Shown piece after piece: positions 1-5,462 of a stretch of 9,346 nt of DNA. Source of the DNA: Candidatus Zixiibacteriota bacterium (GTDB taxonomy: Bacteria; SM23-81); assembly GCA_030628225.1 (NCBI GenBank), contig DAOVRJ010000084.1, positions 1-9,346 on the forward strand, written 5' to 3'. Under the pieces are notes generated by a model. The model was given only the letters and a program-made list of their open reading frames with translations. It was not told where the DNA came from and made no database searches. Every line of letters starts with the position of its first letter. The first letter of the stretch is position 1. The position numbers and the translations under genes were made by a program.

Positions 1-200
1 ACAAACCGAGAGCTCAATCGTATGCGCACCACATCACCCACCTGAGCGCCTATGGTATTTCCTGCCTCAACAACCATGGTCTTCTGCCCGCCCAGATGAC
101 AGACTCCCCTGGCCGAGCAGCTGTGACAGGCCCCTTTGGCCTCCGTGGAGACCAAGGCCACCCGGTCCCTGATCTCGGTTACCGCGCCCGTTTCCTCCAT
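1..200 (-). CDS. rseC: RseC/MucC family protein, N-terminal part (gene runs off the left edge)
   Basis: The first 66 codons of a gene are visible; the rest lies beyond position 1. The protein begins METGAV-like (M-E-E-T-G-A-V-T-E-I), then has A-C-H-S-C-S-A-R-G-V-C with cysteines at residues 25, 28 and 34. This C-x2-C-x5-C spacing is the same as in E. coli RseC. It continues with V-V-E-A-G-N and G-A-Q-V-G-D-V-V, matching the family pattern of an 'N-x2-GA-x2-GD-x-V' strand before the two membrane helices, which would lie off-window. The ATG at 198-200 is preceded by a GGGAG purine run about 4-5 nt upstream. RseC proteins are inner-membrane proteins linked to the SoxR-reducing (Rsx/Rnf-like) electron-transfer system and, in E. 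coli, to sigma-E control; in many bacteria the gene sits next to rnf genes. Which role applies here cannot be judged. It lies about 260 bp downstream of a TPP riboswitch-terminator on the same strand. Confidence 0.8.
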   Translation of the reverse strand, partial: MEETGAVTEIRDRVALVSTEAKGACHSCSARGVCHLGGQKTMVVEAGNTIGAQVGDVVRIRLSSRF

Positions 201-249
201 CTCTCTCCCAACTCTCTGAACTATCACCAAGGATCGGCTTTTTCTTTTA

Positions 250-302
250 TCGAGTCTCGAATCTCGCTAAACGAGTTTCGAGTTTCGATATTCGAGGTTC
301 GG
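250..302. repeat. Degenerate TCGAG/TTCGA repeat cluster, copy 1
   Basis: The stretch is built from variants of a short word (tcgagtctcg, aatctcg, cgagtttcg, agtttcg, atattcgagg). Bases 250-266 match 424-440 at 16 of 17 positions in the same orientation. No coding potential was recognised. It sits between the rseC start and a palindromic element, and would be in the leader of any transcript entering rseC from upstream. Confidence 0.6.
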
Positions 303-325
303 AAATAAGTCTTGCTAGCATCTCT

Positions 326-350
326 GGATTCCCGCTTGCGCGGGAATGAC
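326..350. repeat. dRS3-like palindromic repeat element
   Basis: Bases 328-347 form a perfect inverted repeat: attcccgc (328-335), a 4-base loop, then gcgggaat (340-347). The pattern ATTCCC-N8-GGGAAT is that of the Neisseria dRS3 element. Similar 'ggattcccgc...gcgggaatgac' palindromes are dispersed in many other bacterial genomes. There is no T-run right after the hairpin on either strand, so I do not call it a terminator. It is probably a dispersed intergenic repeat (REP/MITE-like). Whether it recurs in this genome cannot be seen from one copy. Confidence 0.65.
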
Positions 351-416
351 AAAAAAGACACGGGAATAACATTCCTTGGGAAATTATGTTTGGTTCTTAC
401 GGTTCCCGGGTTTTCT

Positions 417-446
417 ACGAATCTCGAGTCTCGACTCTCGAATCTC
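417..446. repeat. Degenerate TCGAG/TTCGA repeat cluster, copy 2
   Basis: This cluster has the same words as copy 1 (cgaatctcgagtctcg, ctctcgaatctc). Bases 424-440 are a direct repeat of 250-266 with one mismatch. The two copies bracket a 157-bp segment containing the dRS3-like palindrome, which could be the footprint of a small non-autonomous insertion. No transposase or clear target-site duplication was recognised. Confidence 0.55.
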
Positions 447-461
447 TTTATTACGGAGACA

Positions 462-494
462 AACAAAAAGCAAACCCCCACCAGGATTTGCTTT
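462..494 (-). terminator. Intrinsic terminator of the TPP riboswitch
   Basis: Read on the minus strand, AAAGCAAATCC (494-484) pairs with GGGTTTGCTTT (477-467) through a TGGTGG loop. This gives an 11-bp stem with one U-G pair. It runs straight into a T-rich tract (CTTTTTGTTTG). It begins about 10 bases after the 3' strand of the aptamer P1 helix, which is the usual position of the expression platform in a riboswitch working by transcription termination. When thiamine pyrophosphate is bound, transcription towards rseC should stop here. Confidence 0.8.
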
Positions 495-502
495 CCTTAC
501 TA

Positions 503-584
503 CCATCCGTTTCCCTTCACTGGTATAACCCAGATCAGGTTTCAGGGGTATGATCTCAGGCCTCGCAGCCATCCCCAACGGGTA
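503..584 (-). promoter_or_regulatory. TPP riboswitch (THI-box aptamer)
   Basis: The minus strand carries the hallmark blocks of the thiamine-pyrophosphate aptamer in order. The P1 5' strand CCGTT (581-577) is followed by GGGG, then GGCCTGAGA (the CUGAGA pyrimidine-sensor block), then ACCC and CTGAAACCTGATCTGG, then a TTATACCAGTGAAGGGA tail. The P1 3' strand AACGG (511-507) closes the structure. P1 is 5 bp and the CTGG/CCAG helix is intact. An intrinsic terminator follows immediately, so the likely mode is ligand-induced transcription termination. The switch points left, towards rseC. The genes it normally controls (thiC, thiamine transporters and so on) are not in this window. No convincing promoter was identified in the 60-80 bases upstream. 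Confidence 0.92.
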
Positions 585-651
585 CTACTTATTCGATTGC
601 TGATACTGAAGTTTATGTCGAAGCGCGGCCCACTGCATCCCAACCCCACCA

Positions 652-682
652 GGGTTTAGGGAATAGGGTATAGGGGTTAGGG
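652..682 (+). repeat. G-run block (TTAGGG-like), potential G-quadruplex on plus strand
   Basis: Five G-runs (GGG, GGG, GGG, GGGG, GGG) are separated by loops of three or four bases (TTTA, AATA, TATA, TTA), which meets the usual G-quadruplex pattern. Bases 672-683 are a perfect 12-bp inverted complement of 872-883 in the C-run array downstream. The two blocks could therefore pair as the stem of a large hairpin. Confidence 0.6.
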
Positions 683-742
683 AAAAGCAAGAAGACCATG
701 TTCTATCACAGTGAGTTGCATGTTGGGGGGTGGAGATGGGGA

Positions 743-888
743 CACTGACCCCTAATCCCTGTTTTTCCGTGGGTCACTAACCCCTGATCCCTAATCCCTA
801 TCTTTCCGGGTTCACTAACCCCTAACCCCTGATCCCCAATCCCTGTCTTTCCGGGGTCACTAACCCCTAAATCCCTAACCCCTCTCCT
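743..888. repeat. Imperfect tandem array of CACTAACCCCT...TTTCCGGG units
   Basis: There are three units plus a partial fourth: 743-774 (32 bp), 775-812 (38 bp), 813-857 (45 bp) and 858-888. Each starts with cact(a/g)acccct, continues with ccctaat/ccctgatc words, and the three full ones end in a (t)tttccg-g-gt block. Unit length varies because the inner CCCTAA/CCCTGA words differ in number. The G-rich strand is the minus strand, the sense of nrdJ. There, bases 843-819 give GGG-ATT-GGGG-ATCA-GGGG-TTA-GGGG, a strong G-quadruplex pattern. The array starts within a few bases of the nrdJ stop. Confidence 0.75.
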
Positions 889-892
889 TTCA

Positions 893-3172
893 TCAACACC
901 GCGAATAGCCGCAGTGCTTGCAGACAACACACCCATCGGAATGTTCCAGAGTCTCCCCGCAGTCGGGGCAGGCACCAGTACTACCCTCTAACTGAAACCT
1001 CAGGCCGCCCTCGTATCTGTCGGTGTCCTTGAGATACTTCTCGATGGCTCGGCTGATGGCATCCGGACAGGAGAGTATGATCCCACCATCTTGCCAGGAA
1101 GGGGAGGGGCAGCGGATGCCACGCAGCTGCTTAAGGATAGCTTCCAGCTCGATGCCGCTGCGTAGGGCCAGGGAGACCAGCCGGCTAATGGCCTCTGTCT
1201 GAGAAGCGGCACATCCACCTGCCTTGCCCAGTTGAGCGAAGACCTCAAACAGCCCGACAGGGTCCTCGTTGATGGTCACGTACAGGCTGCCGCACCCCGT
1301 TCCGATCTTCTCGGTGGTGCCCCGGAGAACCACCGGCCTGCCCCGGGGCGACCGGGGCTTGGGCGCCTCAGTCCTCTGGGTGACGCCCAGATTCAAGACC
1401 TGCTGCTCACGGCTCTTGTCCCTATAGATGGTCACTCCCTTGCACCCGGACTCATAGGCCAGCTTGTACACCTTGGCCACATCCTCACGAGTGGCCTCAG
1501 TGGCGAAGTTGACCGTTTTAGAGACGGCGTTGTCCGTATATTTCTGAAAGGCGGCCTGCATGCGGATGTGCCACTCCGGCTCCAGGTCGTGAGCCACCAC
1601 GAAGGACTGGCGGATATCCTCGGGCACCGCTTTCATCCCTTTAACAGAGCCCTTGGATGCGATCTTCTTAAACAGAGCCTCATCGTAGAAATCTCGTTCC
1701 CGGGCTATCTGCTCGAAGAGGGGGTTCATCTCCACCAATTTGTCGTCATCCATAACATGGCGCAAAAAGCAGAGGGCGAATAGAGGCTCAACGCCCGACG
1801 AGCAGCCGGCGATGATGCTGATGGTACCGGTGGGAGCGATGGTGGTAGTAGCGGCATTGCGCAGCTTTAAACCGTTGGGCACGTCGTAGATGCTGCCTTG
1901 AAAATTGGGAAAGACACCCCTCTCCTCAGCCAACCGCGCCGACATCTCCTTGGATTCGGCGGAGATAAAAGCCATTACCTCCTCGGCACAGCTGATGGCT
2001 TCCTCGGAATTGTAGGGAATTCCCAGCTTGATGAGCATGTCGGCGAAGCCCATCACCCCCAGGCCGATCTTGCGGTTGGCCTTGGTCATGTTCTCGATCT
2101 GGGAGAGAGGCTGCCGGCTGACGTCGATGACGTTGTCCAAGAAATGGACTGCCACGCGGACCAGAGGTCCCAACTTTTCGTAGTCGATCTCCTTTCCGGA
2201 GACCATCTTGGACAGATTAATGGAGCCTAAGTTACATGATTCATAGGGCAGCAGAGGTTGCTCCCCGCACGGGTTGGTGCTCTCGATCTCTCCTGCTTTG
2301 GGTGTGGGATTGCTCTGATTGATCCGGTCCAGAAAAATGATCCCCGGCTCACCATTTCGCCAGGCCAGGTCCACGATGGTGTTGAAGACCGCCTTGGCGT
2401 CCAGCTTCTTGACCACCTGCCGGCTGTGGGGGTTGACCAGCTCGTACTCCTCCTCCCGGGCCAGAGCCTGCATGAACTTCTCGGTGAGGCCAACGGAGAT
2501 GTTGAAATTGGAGAGAACCCCCTCATCCTTTTTGCAGCGAATGAAATCCAGGACATCCGGATGGTCCACGCGCAGCACGGCCATGTTTGCCCCTCTTCGG
2601 GTGCCCCCCTGTTTGACGGCCTCCGTGGCAGCGTCGAAGACCTTCATGAAGGACAAAGGACCGCTGGAAATCCCCTTGGTGGACTGGACCACGTCGTTCC
2701 GGGGACGGATGCGGGAGAAGGAAAAGCCTGTGCCCCCGCCGCTCTGGTGGATGAGAGCGGTATTCTTGACGCCCTCGAAGATGCTCTCCATGGAATCCTC
2801 GATGGGCAACACAAAACAAGCTGAGAGCTGCTGAAGTCTGGTCCCGGCGTTCATCAGCGTGGGCGAGTTAGGCAGGAATTCCAGACGGGTCATCACCCCA
2901 CAGAACTCCTCCTCCGTCCTTTTGACCTCTTCCTTGTTGCGGTACTCGGCATCCACCGAGGCCACGTTCCGGGCCACCCGGCGGAACATCTCCTCAGGGG
3001 TCTCGATGACCTTCCCGGTGTGGTCTTTGCGCAGATATCTTCTCTGCAGGACCGTGATGGCATTGGGAGTCAATTGCACCTTACCATGTGAGGCCAGACC
3101 GGAGGCGCTTTTCTGCTTCGGGCGGGATGTCGCGCCGGCAGCACTCTCCTGGTTTTGTGACGTGGGGGGCAT
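893..3172 (-). CDS. nrdJ: Adenosylcobalamin-dependent (class II) ribonucleoside-diphosphate reductase
   Basis: This enzyme reduces ribonucleotides to deoxyribonucleotides in the cytoplasm, using coenzyme B12 to make the thiyl radical, and needs no oxygen. In the 759-residue product the catalytic set is complete. N-P-C-G-E carries Asn300, the thiyl Cys302 and Glu304. The redox pair is Cys119 (in S-A-C-F-V-L-P) and Cys313 (in [10 protein letters not shown]), and the P-T-G-T phosphate loop is near 447. The C-terminal B12-RNR domain (T-G-C-G-S-L-Y-V) follows. The protein ends in a cysteine-rich tail (Cys735, 738, 748, 751, 754, 759; CxxC...CxxCGYSRC), probably a zinc ribbon and reducing tail. No ATP-cone was recognised at the N terminus. 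I chose the ATG at 3172 because AGGAG lies 8-9 nt upstream. An in-frame ATG at 3196 overlaps the stop of the previous gene but has no ribosome site. It is the last gene of the packed series. Confidence 0.95.
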   Translation of the reverse strand: MPPTSQNQESAAGATSRPKQKSASGLASHGKVQLTPNAITVLQRRYLRKDHTGKVIETPEEMFRRVARNVASVDAEYRNKEEVKRTEEEFCGVMTRLEFLPNSPTLMNAGTRLQQLSACFVLPIEDSMESIFEGVKNTALIHQSGGGTGFSFSRIRPRNDVVQSTKGISSGPLSFMKVFDAATEAVKQGGTRRGANMAVLRVDHPDVLDFIRCKKDEGVLSNFNISVGLTEKFMQALAREEEYELVNPHSRQVVKKLDAKAVFNTIVDLAWRNGEPGIIFLDRINQSNPTPKAGEIESTNPCGEQPLLPYESCNLGSINLSKMVSGKEIDYEKLGPLVRVAVHFLDNVIDVSRQPLSQIENMTKANRKIGLGVMGFADMLIKLGIPYNSEEAISCAEEVMAFISAESKEMSARLAEERGVFPNFQGSIYDVPNGLKLRNAATTTIAPTGTISIIAGCSSGVEPLFALCFLRHVMDDDKLVEMNPLFEQIARERDFYDEALFKKIASKGSVKGMKAVPEDIRQSFVVAHDLEPEWHIRMQAAFQKYTDNAVSKTVNFATEATREDVAKVYKLAYESGCKGVTIYRDKSREQQVLNLGVTQRTEAPKPRSPRGRPVVLRGTTEKIGTGCGSLYVTINEDPVGLFEVFAQLGKAGGCAASQTEAISRLVSLALRSGIELEAILKQLRGIRCPSPSWQDGGIILSCPDAISRAIEKYLKDTDRYEGGLRFQLEGSTGACPDCGETLEHSDGCVVCKHCGYSRC

Positions 3173-3180
3173 GGCAGTCT

Positions 3181-3185
3181 CTCCT
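3181..3185 (-). promoter_or_regulatory. Ribosome binding site deciding the nrdJ start
   Basis: AGGAG, followed by AGACTGCC and ATG (3172-3170), sits inside the short stretch between the metallophosphoesterase stop and the internal Met. It supports a start eight codons downstream of the longest possible frame. Confidence 0.65.
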
Positions 3186-3195
3186 GTTGACAGCA

Positions 3196-4479
3196 TCAGT
3201 GTTTTGGTTTAAAGTTCGTTGTCCGGGGATATTCTATGGCCTGTATTTCCCGTGATTCCACCGTTTGGAGATGTTCCAGCCGGCCATCAGAACTCACAAC
3301 GGCAAGCCGGTACTGGCAAGCAAAGCCGGGTTGGATGATTCTATCGGTATATTTATATGTCATCTGCCGGGAAACACCTTCCTGACCGACAAGCTCTATG
3401 TTAGTCGTATAACGGGCGATTTCATTCCAACAGCCGGTCTCTTTCTGTCTGCGCTCAAGGACAAATCCACGATGCGCCCTCTCCCTCTCTGTTATCCATT
3501 CCAGGACCACAGCTCCTGCTTCCTGACGGGCAGAGAAAGAGGAGAGCGTGATCCACGGCGATGCATCCCAGCTGTATACGATGTCGTCATAATCATAGAT
3601 GCCATCGTGGGCATCGCGATAGACACGGAACATGACATCGTCGAGGCTATCGCCGGCCACATCTACGATCAGGAAGGTGCTCGGCGCTCCGGTGTCCCCC
3701 ACTCCTCGACAGTGTCCGGCATCCAGTTGCCAGACGCCGTCGATCTTAATGGCGCTGTAATTGTGCGTATGCCCGCAGAAGTAGGCCAAAACACCCTCAT
3801 CCCTTAGAAGTTCCCAGAAACGATCCCGACGGGCGGGATATTTATCCAGGCTGTCACCTATATGGCGCATCCGTCCGTTATTGGCATCGGGCTGCGGATA
3901 TGCCGGCTCGTGGCCGAAGACGAAGATGTGCTCCCTGGCCGTCGCGGCCAGATCCTCCGCCAGCCACTCGTAGAGGGCATCCACGACATCTCCATCGGCA
4001 GCTGTATCGCCGATGCCATCGTAATACTGGTTCAGCACCACGAAGTGGGCGTTCTGGTGATCGAAGGAGTAGGTCGTCTCCCGGCAACCCGGCGGGCCGG
4101 CGTTCACAACGCCAGGAAGATCCTCTCCACCGGCGTTATAGCTGCGCAGCCATTCCATATCGCCGGGCGTCTCGGCCTCGTGGTTGCCCACCACGGGATA
4201 CCAGAGATAATCATCTCCCAGGATCTGCTCGATGGTCCACCTCACCTGACCCGGCGGATCCACATCCCCCGGGCTGATCATGAAAGCGCCGGGGCCCGTC
4301 GCGGCGATGGCCTCACAGACCCCTCGAAAATACCGGGAATCGTCATAAACACCCGTGCCGGAGTACCCCCGCATATCTACTGCAACCGAAAAGCTGAAGG
4401 GCTCCGCCAGGGCAAATTTAGCAACCGGCAACAGAAACATGACGCTGATGACAAAAAAGCTCTTTTTGATCTTGTGCAC
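3196..4479 (-). CDS. Secreted calcineurin-like metallophosphoesterase with C-terminal Fn3-like domain
   Basis: The 427-aa protein has an N-terminal signal peptide (basic MHKIKK, hydrophobic core, A-L-A cut near residue 25), so it is exported. Residues about 30-255 carry the metallophosphoesterase motifs: D35 in V-A-V-D-M-R, G71-D72, G-N-H-E at 98-101, G-H-E at 189-191 and G-H-T-H at 236-239. These bind a two-metal centre that hydrolyses phosphoesters; the substrate is unknown. The first motif is normally D-x-H, but here it is D-x-R (Arg37), so one metal ligand may be missing. Residues about 311-412 (L-S-S-F-S-A..., V-V-L-E-W, G-F-V-L-E-R) resemble the Fn3-like modules at the ends of secreted proteins in FCB-group bacteria. 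The start is GTG with AGGG 7 nt upstream. It overlaps the longest nrdJ frame by 1 nt, suggesting co-transcription. An acid phosphatase or nucleotidase are alternatives. Confidence 0.85.
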   Translation of the reverse strand: MHKIKKSFFVISVMFLLPVAKFALAEPFSFSVAVDMRGYSGTGVYDDSRYFRGVCEAIAATGPGAFMISPGDVDPPGQVRWTIEQILGDDYLWYPVVGNHEAETPGDMEWLRSYNAGGEDLPGVVNAGPPGCRETTYSFDHQNAHFVVLNQYYDGIGDTAADGDVVDALYEWLAEDLAATAREHIFVFGHEPAYPQPDANNGRMRHIGDSLDKYPARRDRFWELLRDEGVLAYFCGHTHNYSAIKIDGVWQLDAGHCRGVGDTGAPSTFLIVDVAGDSLDDVMFRVYRDAHDGIYDYDDIVYSWDASPWITLSSFSARQEAGAVVLEWITERERAHRGFVLERRQKETGCWNEIARYTTNIELVGQEGVSRQMTYKYTDRIIQPGFACQYRLAVVSSDGRLEHLQTVESREIQAIEYPRTTNFKPKH

Positions 4480-4507
4480 AGCGATGCCCTTTTTAGACGA
4501 CCTGGTT

Positions 4508-4690
4508 TCACCCGATGCTGGCGATGAAGGGCGCCGTGACGGAGAAAATCATGACGGCCAACAGAATCGAGCTGACCACATGAGCCAGCTGCTCGCCCAG
4601 GGCCGGGGAGATCAACTTTTCCCGAAGTGTTGCGTTCAAGATGGCCAGAACGATAAACAGTATCCAGATTGCAAAAGCTCGCAGAAACAT
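4508..4690 (-). CDS. Small two-helix membrane protein, possibly a truncated remnant
   Basis: The 60-aa product has two hydrophobic stretches (about residues 5-22 and 38-57) separated by a short polar loop (N-A-T-L-R-E-K-L-I-S-P-A-L-G-E). This would place it in the inner membrane as a hairpin. The loop sequence recalls the start of a longer family of uncharacterised multi-helix membrane proteins, as I remember it. If so, this copy has lost its C-terminal half and could be a decaying gene. The family link is from memory and unverified. It sits 40 bp after the lipoprotein gene and 28 bp before the metallophosphoesterase. GGAG lies about 12 nt before the ATG, which is a weak ribosome site. Function unknown. 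Confidence 0.55.
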   Translation of the reverse strand: MFLRAFAIWILFIVLAILNATLREKLISPALGEQLAHVVSSILLAVMIFSVTAPFIASIG

Positions 4691-4730
4691 TGCCGATCCG
4701 GTCTCCCACGGGAGTGATTATTCTTCGGCC

Positions 4731-5441
4731 CTATTCGCTCTCCCGTGACCTGGCGTAATCCTGGCGCAATTTACGGGCCAGGCGATCTGCCGTTTCCTCG
4801 GCCAGATACTGTAGCCCCGTCGCTATCTCCTCTACGGAGAGTTGAGACAGGGTTATGGCACTTATGACATTACCGGCAGCATAGCCATCGATATAAAAGT
4901 GGGACCGTGAGAGAAGCTGTTTTTCCTTTACGCGGGCCTTCCAGATCTCCAGACCCGTGCTGTTGTCAAGCAGAGAAACTTTCAGATCGATCTGAAAGGA
5001 TACCCCCGCATCCCACGATTCGGCATCAATTCCATAGCTCTCGATGTACATGTCGAACAGAAAATCAGAACGATCCGGATCATGGACCGGCCAGAGATGA
5101 AGATATTCGGAACAGCGCTGCAGGGTCCTTTCTTGAATGCGCCGGGGAACATCTACCTGTATCATGGCGCTGTCCAGGCGTGCCTGCGCCTGACCGGCTG
5201 TGATCTCCTTGACCAGAGCTGTCCCGGCGTGTAAAACCGAGGCGAACAGGTCGTCGGCATCGATGTCGATGAACGATCCGGTAAACACCTCCGGCCTGGG
5301 TGCATCCATCACCGCCGCCGCCGTGAGCTCTCTGAAGGTATAATCTTTCAGGCGATTCGATGAGCCACATCCCAAAAGAGTCAGGCTCAGGCCAACGATG
5401 AGGCTCCAAACCACCATCTTCGCCGGGTTAACTTTCATCAT
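4731..5441 (-). CDS. Putative lipoprotein of unknown function
   Basis: The 236-aa product starts with a charged then hydrophobic segment ending in T-L-L-G-C, a clear lipobox with the lipidated cysteine at residue 25. It should be anchored in the membrane facing the periplasm. The next residue is Gly rather than Asp, so the inner-membrane retention signal is absent and outer-membrane sorting is possible. The body is mixed alpha/beta; residues about 125-175 (F-D-M-Y-I-E-S-Y, F-Q-I-D-L-K-V-S-L-L-D, G-L-E-I-W-K-A-R-V) look like strands in which polar and apolar residues alternate. A helical tail is rich in Arg and Glu. I do not recognise the family. Two ATGs are adjacent; GGGGGAG touches the first, so the second (5438) may be used. 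It follows pckG by 21 bp and is probably co-transcribed with it. Confidence 0.8.
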   Translation of the reverse strand: MMKVNPAKMVVWSLIVGLSLTLLGCGSSNRLKDYTFRELTAAAVMDAPRPEVFTGSFIDIDADDLFASVLHAGTALVKEITAGQAQARLDSAMIQVDVPRRIQERTLQRCSEYLHLWPVHDPDRSDFLFDMYIESYGIDAESWDAGVSFQIDLKVSLLDNSTGLEIWKARVKEKQLLSRSHFYIDGYAAGNVISAITLSQLSVEEIATGLQYLAEETADRLARKLRQDYARSRESE

Positions 5442-5462
5442 CTCCCCCTGGGGAATGGAAAC

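Larger units (their letters stand above)
585..892. other. Non-coding spacer between riboswitch and nrdJ
   Basis: No open frame here looks like a real protein. The visible structure is the G-run block at 652-682 and the C-run tandem array at 743-888, listed separately. Between them, about 683-742 shows nothing recognisable. There is no clear intrinsic terminator directly after the nrdJ stop codon (893-895), so the nrdJ transcript may read into the array. Confidence 0.6.

Noticed and set aside
326-350. Intrinsic terminator at the attcccgc palindrome
   Set aside because: No T-run follows on either strand; it fits a dispersed palindromic repeat better.
224-481. Minus-strand open frame of 85 codons between the riboswitch and rseC
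   Set aside because: Its translation contains F-P-R-K-R-E-S-R, the usual artefact of reading through the palindromic repeat, plus translated TCGAG repeats. It also starts inside the terminator.
312-659. Plus-strand open frame of 115 codons
   Set aside because: It covers the repeats, the terminator and the riboswitch read backwards; no protein-like pattern or ribosome site.
743-888. CRISPR array
   Set aside because: Units differ in length, the repeats are themselves degenerate words, and there are no unique spacers or cas genes.
706-975. Minus-strand open frame of 89 codons with a repeating G-I-R-D-Q-G-L pattern
   Set aside because: The repeating protein is only the tandem DNA array translated, and it overlaps the 3' end of nrdJ in another frame.
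1232-1783. Long plus-strand open frame antisense to nrdJ
   Set aside because: The nrdJ frame has complete catalytic motifs; the antisense frame shows no family features.
3862-4527. Long plus-strand open frame antisense to the metallophosphoesterase
   Set aside because: It is a high-GC shadow of a gene with a signal peptide and full motif set on the other strand.
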